Counted from the stretch's first letter, positions 1 to 9,126 are shown. The stretch is DNA of 64,000 nucleotides from Clostridium sp. 1001271st1 H5 (GCF_005845215.1 NZ_SPHO01000009.1:62001-126000), one strand, 5' to 3'. A program made the numbers and translations. The notes: generated from the sequence alone by a model not told the origin.

Positions 1-171
1 CACCCAGTTGGCCAGGCGGCCCTCTGAGTAAAAATGCAGGTCGGAGCCGCACACGCCCACATACTCCAGTTTAATCTGAAGCTCCCCCGGGCCTGGCTGG
101 GGAATCTCCCGTTCCCTCCACTCCATTTTCTTTTTACCTGTCATAACTGCTACTTTCATTGTTCCTTCCAT
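1..171 (-). CDS. Zinc-dependent alcohol/polyol dehydrogenase, N-terminal part
   Basis: This is the first 57 residues of a medium-chain zinc dehydrogenase of the sorbitol/xylitol dehydrogenase type; the rest lies outside the window. The sequence shows the start of the catalytic domain, with PGPGELQIKLEYVGVCGSDLHFY. The Cys of GVCGSD is the usual first catalytic zinc ligand. Two in-frame starts are possible, at 171 and at 159; the inner one has GGAAGG four bases upstream. It is the last gene visible in the operon running leftward from 7154, only 24 bases beyond the FGGY kinase. Such a dehydrogenase would interconvert a polyol and a keto-sugar with NAD(P). The exact substrate cannot be read from this fragment. 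Confidence 0.8.
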   Translation of the reverse strand, partial: MEGTMKVAVMTGKKKMEWREREIPQPGPGELQIKLEYVGVCGSDLHFYSEGRLANWV

Positions 172-195
172 CTCTTAGCCCTTCTTTCATTATGA

Positions 196-1680
196 TTATT
201 TTCTGGTCAGTACGCTTTCCACCGCATGTTTCCAGCCTTCATGCTTTCTCTGCATGACAGCACGGTCCATCCCCGGCTCAAACACGCTGCGCTTCATTTT
301 CCCGAAAATGCTTTTGTCAAAGAATCCCAGTGCCAGACCGGCTGCATAGGCTGCCCCGATGCCCGACAGTTCCTCTGCATCCGGCACAAGGACCCGGATA
401 TCCAGTATATCGCTCTGGAACTGCATCAGGCAGCGGTTCCTGGTGGGGCCTCCGTCCACCCGGAGCTCTTCAATCTGAATCCCCGCATCCCGGCTCATGG
501 CGCCCACCACATCTGCAATCTGATAGGCAATACACTCCAGACCGGCCTTCACCAGCTCCGCTCTTCTGGTTTTGCGGGTAATTCCCACAATAGCGGCCTT
601 TGCCTCGCTGTCCCAGTAGGGAGCCCCCATGCCAGTAAACGCAGGCACCAGATAGGTGGTATCCTCCCCGCTGGCCTGCCCGGCAAGCTCCTCTGTCTCA
701 GAGGCAGAGGATATGAGCTTTAAATCATCCTTCAGCCAGGTAATCACAGCCCCTGTATAGTTGATATTTCCCTCCAGCACATAGTTCACCCTGCCGTCCA
801 TGCCCCAGGCCAGGGAGGTAACCACGCCATGGGTGCTTATGACAGGCTTGCTGCCAATATTCATCATGATGGAGGAACCTGTGCCGTATGTGGTCTTAAT
901 CATTCCTTTTTCAAGACAGCCCTGGCCGAACAGGGCGCCGTGGGAATCCCCCAGCACGCCGTGGATGGGAATGGGCTCGTCGAAATATCCCTCAAAGTCC
1001 GTATCCCCGAACCACGCATTGGAATCGCATACCCTGGGCAGGGCGTCCATGGGAATTCCAAACAGGCTGCACAGCCCCTCATCCCATTTCAGGCTGTGAA
1101 TATTGAACAGCTGGGTCCTGGAGGCATTGGAGTAATCCGTCAGGAACGATGTTCCCCCTGTCAGCCGGTAGACCAGGTAGCTGTCCACGGTTCCCAGGCA
1201 CAATTGGCCCTCGGCCGCTTTTTGGGGCGCTTCCTTCACATGTTCCATAAACCACGCCAGCTTGGAGGCAGGGAAATAGGGGGACAGGTTGATTCCTGTT
1301 GTCCGGCGCACCCATTCCGCTTTTCCCGATTCCTCCACCCGGGCGCAGATATCCTTTGCCCTGGAGCACTGCCATACAATGGCGTCCGCCAGGGGACGGC
1401 CCTTTGTCCTGTCCCAGACAGCCGAAGTCTCCCTCTGGTTGCTGATTCCCAGTCCGGCCACCTGGCTCTTGTGAATCCCGGCCTTTTCAATCACATCCCT
1501 CACCACCTTAAGGGTGTTGGCATAGATTTCATTTAAATCATGGGAAACCCAGCCTGCCTCGTTGATAATCTGCCGGTGGGGCAGGTCCCCGCGGCATATC
1601 AGGTTTCCTCCCCTGTCAAACAGCAGGGCCTTGGTTCCCTGGGTACTCTGGTCAACCGATAAAAGATACTGTTTATCCAT
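196..1680 (-). CDS. FGGY-family carbohydrate kinase, glycerol-kinase-like
   Basis: A 494-residue cytoplasmic sugar/polyol kinase. It has the two actin-like ATPase lobes of the family, with SVDQSTQGTKA at the N-terminus, GISNQRETSAVWDR near residue 75, TDYSNASRTQLFNI near 190 and a C-terminal RVDGGPTRN phosphate loop. It is closest to glycerol kinases by eye. However, the stretch where they carry GDQQ reads GDSHGALFGQ, so the substrate probably differs. The ATG at 1680 follows GGGAG and begins exactly at the conserved N-terminal motif; an earlier in-frame ATG adds 32 unrelated residues. It sits between the transketolase pair and the dehydrogenase, so it probably phosphorylates the ketose or polyol made in this operon. 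Xylulokinase-like activity is an alternative. Confidence 0.85.
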   Translation of the reverse strand: MDKQYLLSVDQSTQGTKALLFDRGGNLICRGDLPHRQIINEAGWVSHDLNEIYANTLKVVRDVIEKAGIHKSQVAGLGISNQRETSAVWDRTKGRPLADAIVWQCSRAKDICARVEESGKAEWVRRTTGINLSPYFPASKLAWFMEHVKEAPQKAAEGQLCLGTVDSYLVYRLTGGTSFLTDYSNASRTQLFNIHSLKWDEGLCSLFGIPMDALPRVCDSNAWFGDTDFEGYFDEPIPIHGVLGDSHGALFGQGCLEKGMIKTTYGTGSSIMMNIGSKPVISTHGVVTSLAWGMDGRVNYVLEGNINYTGAVITWLKDDLKLISSASETEELAGQASGEDTTYLVPAFTGMGAPYWDSEAKAAIVGITRKTRRAELVKAGLECIAYQIADVVGAMSRDAGIQIEELRVDGGPTRNRCLMQFQSDILDIRVLVPDAEELSGIGAAYAAGLALGFFDKSIFGKMKRSVFEPGMDRAVMQRKHEGWKHAVESVLTRK

Positions 1681-1708
1681 TTTTTCTCCCTTCCGCCCGG
1701 TCCTCCGC

Positions 1709-2647
1709 TTAAAGCCGCCCCAGAAGCTCCTGCACCGTACCGGCAATCCCCTGGCCCGTAAGGCCGTAGTGTTCAAACACCTGGTCCGATGTGCCGGTGA
1801 TTACAGGTTCGTCCGGAAGGCTGAGATTTACCACCATCCTGGGACAGCATGCGGATACCACCTGGCTTACCCTGGAACCCAGCCCGCCGAAGGGAGCGTG
1901 TTCTTCCACGGTCACCACCAGCCTGGCGCCCCAGGCAGCCTCTCTGACCGCTTCCCCGTCCAGGGGCTTCACGCAGTACATATCCATCACGCCGGCGCTG
2001 ATTCCGGATTTCCCAAGGAGCCTCCCGGCGTCCAACGCAGGCTTCACCATCTCGCCGCAGGCAATGATTGCCACATCACTTCCCCTGGAAAGCACTGTGG
2101 CCTTATCCATGACAAAGGGTACATTTGCCTCCTCATAGATATCCTCCACCGCATTCCTGCCCACACGGATATAGGCAGGCTTATCATCCTTTAGCAGCGC
2201 CTTCACCAGACAGGCTGTCTGGAAACGGTCGCTGGGCAGATATACCCTCATATTGGGGATGGCCGACAGGGCCGCTATGTCCTGGGCCGAATGATGGCTC
2301 ATGCCCAGCGCTCCATAGCTGATGCCTCCGCTGATGCCGATAAGCTTTACATTGGTGTTGGAATAAGCTGCATCCACCTTAATCTGTTCGTAGCTTCTGG
2401 TACTGAGGAAACAGGCCGGGGAAGCAGCAAAGGGCTTCTTGCCGCATTTTGCAAGTCCGGCGGACACGCTGACCAGGTTCTGCTCTGCAATTCCCATCTC
2501 CACAAACTGGTCCGGATAGGCATCCGCAAAAGGCGTCAGGGATGCTGACCCCCTGGAATCACTGCACAGCACCACAATATCCCGGTCCTCCTTCGCAGCC
2601 TCCATCAGCGTATCGCAGATGGCCTTTCTGTTGGGTATCTTATTCAT
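1709..2647 (-). CDS. Transketolase, C-terminal subunit
   Basis: A 312-residue protein equal to the pyrimidine-binding and C-terminal domains of transketolase. It carries the GIAEQN motif (residues about 58-63) whose Glu activates thiamine diphosphate. It is the partner of the separate N-terminal subunit encoded just upstream: its start ATGAATAA overlaps that subunit's stop by 8 bases, a translational-coupling arrangement. Together they would move two-carbon units between ketose and aldose phosphates. Two-gene transketolases are common in Firmicutes sugar operons. Placement next to a kinase and a sugar ABC transporter suggests that pentose or ketose phosphates made here are fed straight into the pentose phosphate pathway. 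Confidence 0.9.
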   Translation of the reverse strand: MNKIPNRKAICDTLMEAAKEDRDIVVLCSDSRGSASLTPFADAYPDQFVEMGIAEQNLVSVSAGLAKCGKKPFAASPACFLSTRSYEQIKVDAAYSNTNVKLIGISGGISYGALGMSHHSAQDIAALSAIPNMRVYLPSDRFQTACLVKALLKDDKPAYIRVGRNAVEDIYEEANVPFVMDKATVLSRGSDVAIIACGEMVKPALDAGRLLGKSGISAGVMDMYCVKPLDGEAVREAAWGARLVVTVEEHAPFGGLGSRVSQVVSACCPRMVVNLSLPDEPVITGTSDQVFEHYGLTGQGIAGTVQELLGRL

Positions 2648-3473
2648 GAAGCAGGGCCTCCTTCCTTTTTTCAAAATCGCGGATGATTTCATTATATTCC
2701 TCCGGCGTTGGAACCTTGTGATGCCAACCGGCCTTATTCTCCATCACAGGAGAGCCGCAGCCCTTTACCGTGTTTGCAATGAGTACAGCCGGTTTTCCCT
2801 TTACAGTCTTTGCTTCCTCAAAGGCAGCGTCCAGCTGGTCAATGTCGTTTCCGTCCGTCACGTCAATCACGTGCCACCCAAAGCTGCAAAACCGCTCATG
2901 CAAATCATCGTGGCCCATAACATCCTCCGTACACCCTGAAATCTGCAGCCGGTTTCTGTCCACCACGGCGCACAGGTTATCCAGATGATAATGGCTGGCT
3001 GCCATGGCTCCCTCCCACACAGAGCCCTCTGCCAGTTCCCCGTCCCCCATGACCACATAGACGCGGTAGTCCTTCCGGTCCATCTTTCCCGCCATGGCCA
3101 TTCCCACGCACACAGGCAGGCCATGGCCCAGGGAGCCTGAGTTCATCTCAATTCCAGGCAGCTTGTTGTTGGGATGTCCTATGAATTCGGAGCCGAACCT
3201 GCTGAAGGTGGCGATAACCTCTTCTATAGGAAAGAATCCTTTTTCTGCCAATACCGCATAGTAGCTTTCCACGGAATGCCCCTTGCTGAGCACAAAACGG
3301 TCGCGGGTGTCATGGTCCTGGTTCTCAGGGCTTATGTTCATCTGTTTCATATACAGCTCCACCAGTATCTCCATGACACTCATATCGCCTCCGATATGTC
3401 CTCCCTTTCCCGCGACAATCATATCCAGTACATGTTTCCTCAAGTCATATGAAAGGACCTTAAGTTCGTTCAT
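2640..3473 (-). CDS. Transketolase, N-terminal (TPP-binding) subunit
   Basis: A 277-residue protein that holds the thiamine-diphosphate binding domain of transketolase. It shows GKGGHIGGDMS near residue 22 and the GDGE...N cofactor motif (GDGELAEGS followed about 25 residues later by DRN). It lacks the pyrimidine and C-terminal domains, which the downstream gene supplies. The two genes overlap by 8 bases, so an equimolar complex is likely. A purine-rich GGGGGAAAAGGA lies directly before the ATG. It follows the ABC permease by 13 bases in the same operon. Confidence 0.9.
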   Translation of the reverse strand: MNELKVLSYDLRKHVLDMIVAGKGGHIGGDMSVMEILVELYMKQMNISPENQDHDTRDRFVLSKGHSVESYYAVLAEKGFFPIEEVIATFSRFGSEFIGHPNNKLPGIEMNSGSLGHGLPVCVGMAMAGKMDRKDYRVYVVMGDGELAEGSVWEGAMAASHYHLDNLCAVVDRNRLQISGCTEDVMGHDDLHERFCSFGWHVIDVTDGNDIDQLDAAFEEAKTVKGKPAVLIANTVKGCGSPVMENKAGWHHKVPTPEEYNEIIRDFEKRKEALLHE

Positions 3474-3486
3474 TCCTTTTCCCCCT

Positions 3487-4443
3487 TTATTTTACCGACT
3501 TCCTGAACCGGTCAAGACCCACTGCCAGCAAAAGGACCACGCCCATGCAGACCTGCTGCCAGTATGTGTTTACATTCAGGATGGTAAGCCCATTCTGGAG
3601 TACGGAGATGAAAATGGCTCCAATCAGGGTTCCCACCATGCTTCCGATGCCGCCCTTTGTCAGGCTGGCGCCGCCAATGACAGCGGCGGCAATTGCATAC
3701 ATCTCATAGGACTGGCCTGCAATGGGCTGGCCTGAATTCAGACGTCCCATGTACACGATGCCGCTGAGCGCGGCGCAGAAGCCCGACAGCACAAAGGCTG
3801 CCAATGTAACCCGTTTCACGTTGATGCCGGAGAGCCTTGCAGATTCTGAATTATCGCCCACCGCACAAACCTTGCGGCCCGCCGTGGTCTTCTGCAGGGC
3901 CACGTGCCCTATAATATAGACAATGGCAATGAGCCAGACAATATTGGGTATGTAGAGTATGCTTCCCATGGCAAAGCTGGTCATGCCCTGGGGAAGGCCC
4001 ACCACTGCCTGGCCTCCCGTATACAGGTACGCCATTCCCCTGAACAGCCACATGGTGGAAAGGGTCACGATGAAGGGAGGAAATCCCAGATAAGCCACCA
4101 GGCTGCCGTTGAACAGTCCCAGCAGGATACCGGTCAGCAGCACCGCCGTGATGCCCAGTCCCACATTGCCTGTCTTTACCATAAGGGTGGCGCCCACACA
4201 GGAGGACAACGCAAGGGAGGCGCCCACGGAAATGTCAATGTTTCCGGAAATGATTACATAGGTCATGCCCACCGCAATAATGGCATTGGTGCCGCTCTGA
4301 ATCAGTATGTTCCTGATATTGCTGGGGGTAAGGAATATGTTGCTGAGAGCGGTAAACACCACTACCAGGATGACAAGCCCCAGAACGGTTCCCAGGCTTC
4401 CTGTCAAAAGTTTTTTCAATGAAATATTCTTAGCTTTATCCAC
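3487..4443 (-). CDS. Sugar ABC transporter permease (RbsC family)
   Basis: A 318-residue inner-membrane protein with about eight to ten hydrophobic segments, typical of the ribose/xylose/galactose permease family. The signature region around NIDISVGASLALSS (residue about 68) and the late GGIGSMVGTLIGA segment match RbsC-type permeases. The only start that fits is GTG at 4443, placed 5 bases after the ATPase stop with GGGAAGG eight bases upstream. The nearby ATG is in another frame. It forms the channel for the sugar delivered by the lipoprotein at 6090-7154. Confidence 0.92.
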   Translation of the reverse strand: MDKAKNISLKKLLTGSLGTVLGLVILVVVFTALSNIFLTPSNIRNILIQSGTNAIIAVGMTYVIISGNIDISVGASLALSSCVGATLMVKTGNVGLGITAVLLTGILLGLFNGSLVAYLGFPPFIVTLSTMWLFRGMAYLYTGGQAVVGLPQGMTSFAMGSILYIPNIVWLIAIVYIIGHVALQKTTAGRKVCAVGDNSESARLSGINVKRVTLAAFVLSGFCAALSGIVYMGRLNSGQPIAGQSYEMYAIAAAVIGGASLTKGGIGSMVGTLIGAIFISVLQNGLTILNVNTYWQQVCMGVVLLLAVGLDRFRKSVK

Positions 4444-4448
4444 TGCAT

Positions 4449-5966
4449 TTACCTTCCCTTCGTCGTAATGTGCCTGAGCACATTGTTCTGTTCTATCTCT
4501 TCCGCTTCCAATTCACCGGTTATCTGGCCCTTGGACATGACGATGATACGGTCGCTGACCGACACCAGCTCATTGACCTCAGAAGAAATGACAATGGCCG
4601 CTTTCCCCTTCTGGGCCGCAAAATCCCTGATTAGCTGGTGTATCTCTGCCTTAGCGGCCACGTCAATGCCCCTTGTGGGCTCATCAAAGATGAGAAGGTT
4701 GCAGCCCGCGTGGAGCCATTTGGCAATGGCCACCTTCTGCTGGTTTCCCCCGCTTAAATTTACCACCTGGGTGGCGGATGTGCCCTTGGTCTTAAGCATC
4801 TTTATGTAACGGTCCGATACCTGCCGGACTTTTTTCCAGTTCATGAATCCGCGGGCGCTGACCGCCCTCATATCACAGTGGATGGTATTTTCCTCTATTT
4901 TCAGTCCCAGGGACAGGCCGTCCTCCTTGCGGTTCTCACTCAGGTATCCCAGCCCCGCGTCAATGGCCTGTCTGGTATTCGCAATCCGCCGGACCTTTCC
5001 GGAGACTTTAATCACACCGCCCTTTAACGGGTCTGCCCCGCATACCATCCTGGCCAGCTCCGTCCGCTTGGACCCCACCAGTCCTCCGATTCCCAGTACC
5101 TCACCCTCATAGACCGTCAGGTTCAGGTCCTGAATAAAACCGCCGTCTGTTATATGCTCCAGCTCCAGAAGGGGAATGCTTCCCGCCTTATCCCGTCTGG
5201 TGCGTCCGCCTCCCATGGGCCGGCCCAGCACCTTGCCGCTCATCATCATAATTACATCGTCCGGCGTGCTGGTCTTTACATCGGAGGAGCCCACCAGCTT
5301 CCCGTCCCTCATGACGATTGCCCTGTCGCATATCCGGAATATCTCGTCCAGGCGGTGGGATATGTAGATGGTGGTGATTCCCCTGGCCTTTAAGGCTGCA
5401 ATGATTTCAAATAGCTGCTCCGACTCCTCATGGGTCAGGGAGGTGGTGGGTTCGTCCATGATGAGTACCTTGCAGTCCACGGCCAGTGCCTTGGCTATCT
5501 CCACCATCTGCTTTTCCGGCAGGGACAAATCCCCCACCCGGCGCCTTGGGTCAATATGTCCCGCGTTCAGCTTTACCAGCTGCTCCCTGGTATCCCTGTA
5601 CATCTTCCCGAAATCAATCAGGTTTCCCACCCGCCTGGGCTCATGGGACACATATACATTTTCCATGACATTCATCTCCGACATAAGGCTTAACTCCTGA
5701 TAGATAATTGCCACGCCAAATCCCCTGGCCTCCAGGGTGGAATACTGTTTGGGAAGGGACCGGCCGTCCAGGATAATGTCCCCGCTGTCCCGTGTATAGG
5801 CGCCGCTCAAGATTTTCATCAGCGTGGATTTGCCTGCTCCGTTCTCTCCCATGAGGGCGACGACCTCGCCCTCATAGAAGTCCATGGAAACATCGTCCAG
5901 GGCCCTGACACCCGGAAATTCCTTCACAATATGCTTAAACTCCAATATAGGTTTGGAATGTTCCAT
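4449..5966 (-). CDS. Sugar ABC transporter ATP-binding protein (RbsA family)
   Basis: A 505-residue protein with two fused ABC ATPase domains, the layout of RbsA/MglA. The first half has Walker A GENGAGKST (about residue 39) and Walker B LIMDEPTTSL. The second half has LSGGNQQKVAIAKWL and LIFDEPTRGIDV; its Walker A is degenerate (GGLVGSKRTE), as is normal for the second half in this family. It drives import of the substrate with the adjacent permease and lipoprotein. The permease starts 5 bases after this stop. The substrate is not determined by the sequence; ribose, xylose, erythritol-like polyols and similar compounds all use this family. Confidence 0.93.
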   Translation of the reverse strand: MEHSKPILEFKHIVKEFPGVRALDDVSMDFYEGEVVALMGENGAGKSTLMKILSGAYTRDSGDIILDGRSLPKQYSTLEARGFGVAIIYQELSLMSEMNVMENVYVSHEPRRVGNLIDFGKMYRDTREQLVKLNAGHIDPRRRVGDLSLPEKQMVEIAKALAVDCKVLIMDEPTTSLTHEESEQLFEIIAALKARGITTIYISHRLDEIFRICDRAIVMRDGKLVGSSDVKTSTPDDVIMMMSGKVLGRPMGGGRTRRDKAGSIPLLELEHITDGGFIQDLNLTVYEGEVLGIGGLVGSKRTELARMVCGADPLKGGVIKVSGKVRRIANTRQAIDAGLGYLSENRKEDGLSLGLKIEENTIHCDMRAVSARGFMNWKKVRQVSDRYIKMLKTKGTSATQVVNLSGGNQQKVAIAKWLHAGCNLLIFDEPTRGIDVAAKAEIHQLIRDFAAQKGKAAIVISSEVNELVSVSDRIIVMSKGQITGELEAEEIEQNNVLRHITTKGR

Positions 5967-6089
5967 ATCTTACTTCTCCAATCCGCCCGTTTCCGGGGCT
6001 GTTCTTCCTGGCTTTCTGCCTGACTGTTCCGCCCGGCTTTCTTCTCCCGGCTTTCTGCCTGCCTTCCTTTTCCCGGCTGTTCCCTGATT

Positions 6090-7154
6090 TTAATATCCCT
6101 TCTCGGTAAGTCCTCTGAGCGGGAACCGTTCTGCCGCGTACTCATAAATGGTCTGGTCCGTGAGCCCGTCCACAAACTGGCCTGTAACCAGTGTACAGTC
6201 ATAGAGAATTTCCCTGTCATAGTGGTAATCGCTGTTCATGACCAGGGCCGTGGCCAGCTTTACTCCCATGGCGCCCTCGTCCAGGTTTGGAAGAGACACA
6301 AACGCATCCAGGTCGCCGTCCATGGTCATGTTCACTGCATCCAGGATTCCGTCATAGCCCACCAGAATTAAATCATCGGCTTTTTTGCCCGCTGCCTTGG
6401 CCGCATTGACCATTCCCACTGCCATCTGGTCGTTGCAGGCAAATATGGCTTTCACATTGGGGTTTGCCGTAAGGATGTTGGTTGTGACGTCAGCCGCCTT
6501 GTCGCTGGACCACTCTGCTCCCTGTTCCGCAACCACCTTGATTCCCGGGTATTCGGCACATGCCTCCATGAATCCTGCATGGCGGTCAACGCCTGTGGAC
6601 TGTTCCATAAGCCCTGTGATAATGGCAACCTCGCCTTCTCCGCCCAGCTGCTCGCATATGTACTTGCCTGCCTTGTATGCCCCGGCCACATCGTCGCCGC
6701 CCACAAAGGCATCTATAACGCTTGTATCGCTGATTCGCGTATCAAAGTTCACGATTTTAATTCCCGCTTCCCTGGCCTTCCTGATGGCCGGAATCACGCC
6801 GTCCGAGCTGGCCGCCGAGACCACGATGGCATCCGCCTTCTTTTCAATGGCCGCCTCAATCATGGACACCTGCTTTTCCAGGTCCACCTCCTCCTGGGGA
6901 ATGGCAATGGTCAGGTCCACACCCAGGTTATCCGCTGTCTGCTGTGCAAAATCAGATACGGAAATCCACCACGGGTTGTTCAGTGTCTTTCCCACCCAGT
7001 AAACGCTGATGCCTTCCTTTTTCTCAGTTCCTGCTTCCGCCTCCCTGGCATTGTCATTGGTGGTGGATGCTGCCTCCAGTCCATTGGACGTACAGGCTGC
7101 CAGGCTCAGTGCCGCCATACCGGTCAACAGGATGCTGAATAACCTTTTTTTCAT
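6090..7154 (-). CDS. Sugar-binding lipoprotein of the ABC transporter (RbsB family)
   Basis: A 354-residue periplasmic-binding-type protein and the first gene of the leftward operon. The N-terminus is a lipoprotein signal peptide ending in the lipobox LAAC, so it should be anchored on the outer face of the membrane. The mature part has the two-lobe Peripla_BP_4 fold seen in ribose and related binding proteins, with VSAASSDGVIPAIRKAREAG and FACNDQMAVGMVNAAKAAG. A good GGAGG lies just before the ATG. It would capture the sugar and hand it to the permease. Upstream lies an AT-rich control region with LacI-type operator candidates. Confidence 0.92.
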   Translation of the reverse strand: MKKRLFSILLTGMAALSLAACTSNGLEAASTTNDNAREAEAGTEKKEGISVYWVGKTLNNPWWISVSDFAQQTADNLGVDLTIAIPQEEVDLEKQVSMIEAAIEKKADAIVVSAASSDGVIPAIRKAREAGIKIVNFDTRISDTSVIDAFVGGDDVAGAYKAGKYICEQLGGEGEVAIITGLMEQSTGVDRHAGFMEACAEYPGIKVVAEQGAEWSSDKAADVTTNILTANPNVKAIFACNDQMAVGMVNAAKAAGKKADDLILVGYDGILDAVNMTMDGDLDAFVSLPNLDEGAMGVKLATALVMNSDYHYDREILYDCTLVTGQFVDGLTDQTIYEYAAERFPLRGLTEKGY

Positions 7155-7484
7155 TTTGTTCCTCCTTTTTGATGTGAGAAAACAGTTTATGCACCTATGC
7201 TTTATGATTTAACTAAATTTTATTAAGTAATGTATTTGTGCATTATAACCATTTATTCTCTGTGTTTACAGGTTTCATTGTGCTTGTTACACGTAATATA
7301 GCAGGTTATTCCCTTGGTGTCAATAGTTTTTGACTAAATTTTAATTAATTTAATTAAATTAAAAACAAAATTTTAACAATTTTTACTTAATAATATTTAG
7401 TATATTGTGACTTCTGACAAAAAAAGAGCATATACAGCATTAAATGCCGTACATGCTCTGTCCGTCTTCTGTTTTTGCTTTGTT
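7155..7484 (-). promoter_or_regulatory. Control region of the sugar operon with operator candidates
   Basis: This 330-base gap holds no gene. It is very AT-rich and probably carries the promoter of the operon that starts with the binding lipoprotein. Visible sites are an 18-bp perfect palindrome TTAATTTAATTAAATTAA at 7345-7362, ACTAAATT at 7212-7219 and 7333-7340, and an inverted related sequence ATTTAGT near 7395-7401. The same ACTAAATT word occurs twice upstream of the adjacent LacI gene, so these are the best candidates for its operators. The right part contains the terminator of that LacI gene. Which copies are real operators is not known. Confidence 0.55.
7418..7459 (-). terminator. Rho-independent terminator after the LacI gene
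   Basis: A 16-bp stem (7425-7440 paired with 7444-7459, two G-U pairs) closes a 3-base TAA loop. On the minus strand it is followed by a run of seven T residues. It lies 26 bases beyond the stop of the LacI gene at 7485. Confidence 0.85.
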
Positions 7485-8501
7485 TTAATCTGTTATTTTT
7501 TTCACACTTTCCCGTTTCACCAGACTGGTGCCTATCTCCACCTTCAGGGACTGTTCCCTGCCCTGGTCCAGCCGGGAAATCAGCAGGTCCACGGCAGCCG
7601 GTCCGAATATGTCCTTGGGCACATTGATGGTGGTCAGCTGAGGCTCCACCAGGGTGCTGATGGGCCGGTTGTCAAACCCCACCACGGATATGTCCTCCGG
7701 AATCCGGTATCCGCACTCCTGCATGGCCCTGATTGCGCTGCACCCAATCAGGTCATTTTCCGCAAAGAATGCCGTGGGAAGGTGTTTGCGGCCCTCCAGG
7801 TACTTCTTTACATCCTGTTTCACACCCTCCTCCGAGTACCCCACATCAATGACATACTCCTTGTTGAAGATGCCTCCCAGACTTCTGAGCTTATGCTTAA
7901 AGGCACTGTAACGCTCGTCAAAACTGTTGATTCTGACCTTGCTCCGGATATACCCTATCTCCCGGTGCCCCATGGAGCACAGATATGCCACGGCCTTGCT
8001 GGTGCCCTGCACATTATTGATGGACACGGCATCCACATCGTTTTCCTGAAAAGAATTGTCCAGGATGGCAAAGGGAATCTGGGAATCCTTAAAAAGCTGA
8101 AGGTCGTCATAGTACATTTCCACTGCGAAAATGATGAGCCCCTTATACCCTCCTGATTTTATCTGGTGCTCCTGCTCCGTCCTGGGCATGGTTTTGTTGA
8201 TGTAGAGGAAGTTAAGGGTATATCCGTAGTGGTTGATGCGGTTATTGATTCCCTCCAGGATATATGTGAAAAAAGGGGACTCATCCACGATGCTCCCCTC
8301 CCGTTTATAGACTACGAAACCGATGGAGCCATTATTAATTCTCTGCTCCTTTAACATGTATCCGCAGTCCATTTCCTTTATCTTCTGTATGATTTCCTGA
8401 CGGCGTTTCTCGCCCACGCCCGGCTTGTTATTTAAAACAAGCGAAACCGTAGCCGTGGACACCCCCAGCATTTCCGCTATGTCTTTTGCTCTCAGCGCCA
8501 T
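7485..8501 (-). CDS. LacI-family transcriptional regulator of the sugar operon
   Basis: A 338-residue DNA-binding regulator. The N-terminal helix-turn-helix reads AKDIAEMLGVSTATVSLVLN, followed by a hinge and a sugar-binding-protein-like effector domain (for example PEDISVVGFDNRPISTLVEP near residue 275). It lies directly upstream of the transporter operon on the same strand, separated by its own terminator, and is likely its local repressor. ACTAAATT words occur both in its own upstream region (8539, 8551) and upstream of the lipoprotein gene, which suggests autoregulation. The inducer is presumably the imported sugar or its phosphate. Confidence 0.9.
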   Translation of the reverse strand: MALRAKDIAEMLGVSTATVSLVLNNKPGVGEKRRQEIIQKIKEMDCGYMLKEQRINNGSIGFVVYKREGSIVDESPFFTYILEGINNRINHYGYTLNFLYINKTMPRTEQEHQIKSGGYKGLIIFAVEMYYDDLQLFKDSQIPFAILDNSFQENDVDAVSINNVQGTSKAVAYLCSMGHREIGYIRSKVRINSFDERYSAFKHKLRSLGGIFNKEYVIDVGYSEEGVKQDVKKYLEGRKHLPTAFFAENDLIGCSAIRAMQECGYRIPEDISVVGFDNRPISTLVEPQLTTINVPKDIFGPAAVDLLISRLDQGREQSLKVEIGTSLVKRESVKKITD

Positions 8502-8588
8502 TTCCGGACCCCCTTTGCCTTGCAGTTAAGTTGATTTTACTAAATTATTAACTAAATTGCAATAGTAAAAGGCATCCCCCATTGTATC
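8502..8588 (-). promoter_or_regulatory. Upstream region of the LacI gene with two ACTAAATT words
   Basis: Two copies of ACTAAATT (8539-8546 and 8551-8558), 12 bases apart, lie 38 bases or more upstream of the LacI start at 8501. They match the words found before the transporter operon. This fits an autoregulatory operator pair; the promoter itself is not clear. Confidence 0.45.
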
Positions 8589-9125
8589 TCAGATTCTTCC
8601 GTTTCCCATTTCCAGCAGTTTCACGCTCCCGCATTCCAGGGTGGCCTTAAGGTCTATGATGCGCTGGTTGGATGACCCCCTGAAGGGAAGGCTGATATCC
8701 TTAAGGGCTTCCACGAAACGCCCGTCCACCAGCACGTCTATCATGGACAGCATCCGGTCCGTATACCCGCACCTGGCCCGGCTGTCCCTTAGAAGGTCTG
8801 TTTCCAGGGTGTACCCCGTGTAGCACCAAAGGGTTTTCTGCGGATAACGCTCCCTTACCTTTTCCAGGAAAGGCACCAGCGCCATCTGGTTTTCCGGTTC
8901 AAAAGGCTCTCCCCCCAGAAGGGTGAGGCCGTCTATATAATCCGGAGACAGTGCGTCCAGGATTTCCCCCGCGGTCTTTTCTGTAAAAGGGTTCCCGAAA
9001 CAAAAATCCCACGCCTCCTCATTAAAGCAGCCGGGGCAGTGATGGGTACACCCTGATACGAACAGGGATACCCTCACGCCTGAGCCGTTGGCGATATCAT
9101 TTTTTTTAATTGTACCGTAATTCAT
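8589..9125 (-). CDS. nrdG: Anaerobic ribonucleotide reductase activating protein
   Basis: A 178-residue radical-SAM activase. The motif CTHHCPGC (C-X3-C-X2-C) near residue 26 binds the 4Fe-4S cluster. TLLGGEPFEPEN further on contains the GGE SAM-binding motif. It makes the glycyl radical in NrdD. The ATG at 9125 lies one base after the nrdD stop, so the two are translationally coupled and co-transcribed. In-frame codons further upstream lie inside nrdD and are not used. Its length is typical for clostridial NrdG. Confidence 0.95.
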   Translation of the reverse strand: MNYGTIKKNDIANGSGVRVSLFVSGCTHHCPGCFNEEAWDFCFGNPFTEKTAGEILDALSPDYIDGLTLLGGEPFEPENQMALVPFLEKVRERYPQKTLWCYTGYTLETDLLRDSRARCGYTDRMLSMIDVLVDGRFVEALKDISLPFRGSSNQRIIDLKATLECGSVKLLEMGNGRI

Positions 9126-9126
9126 C

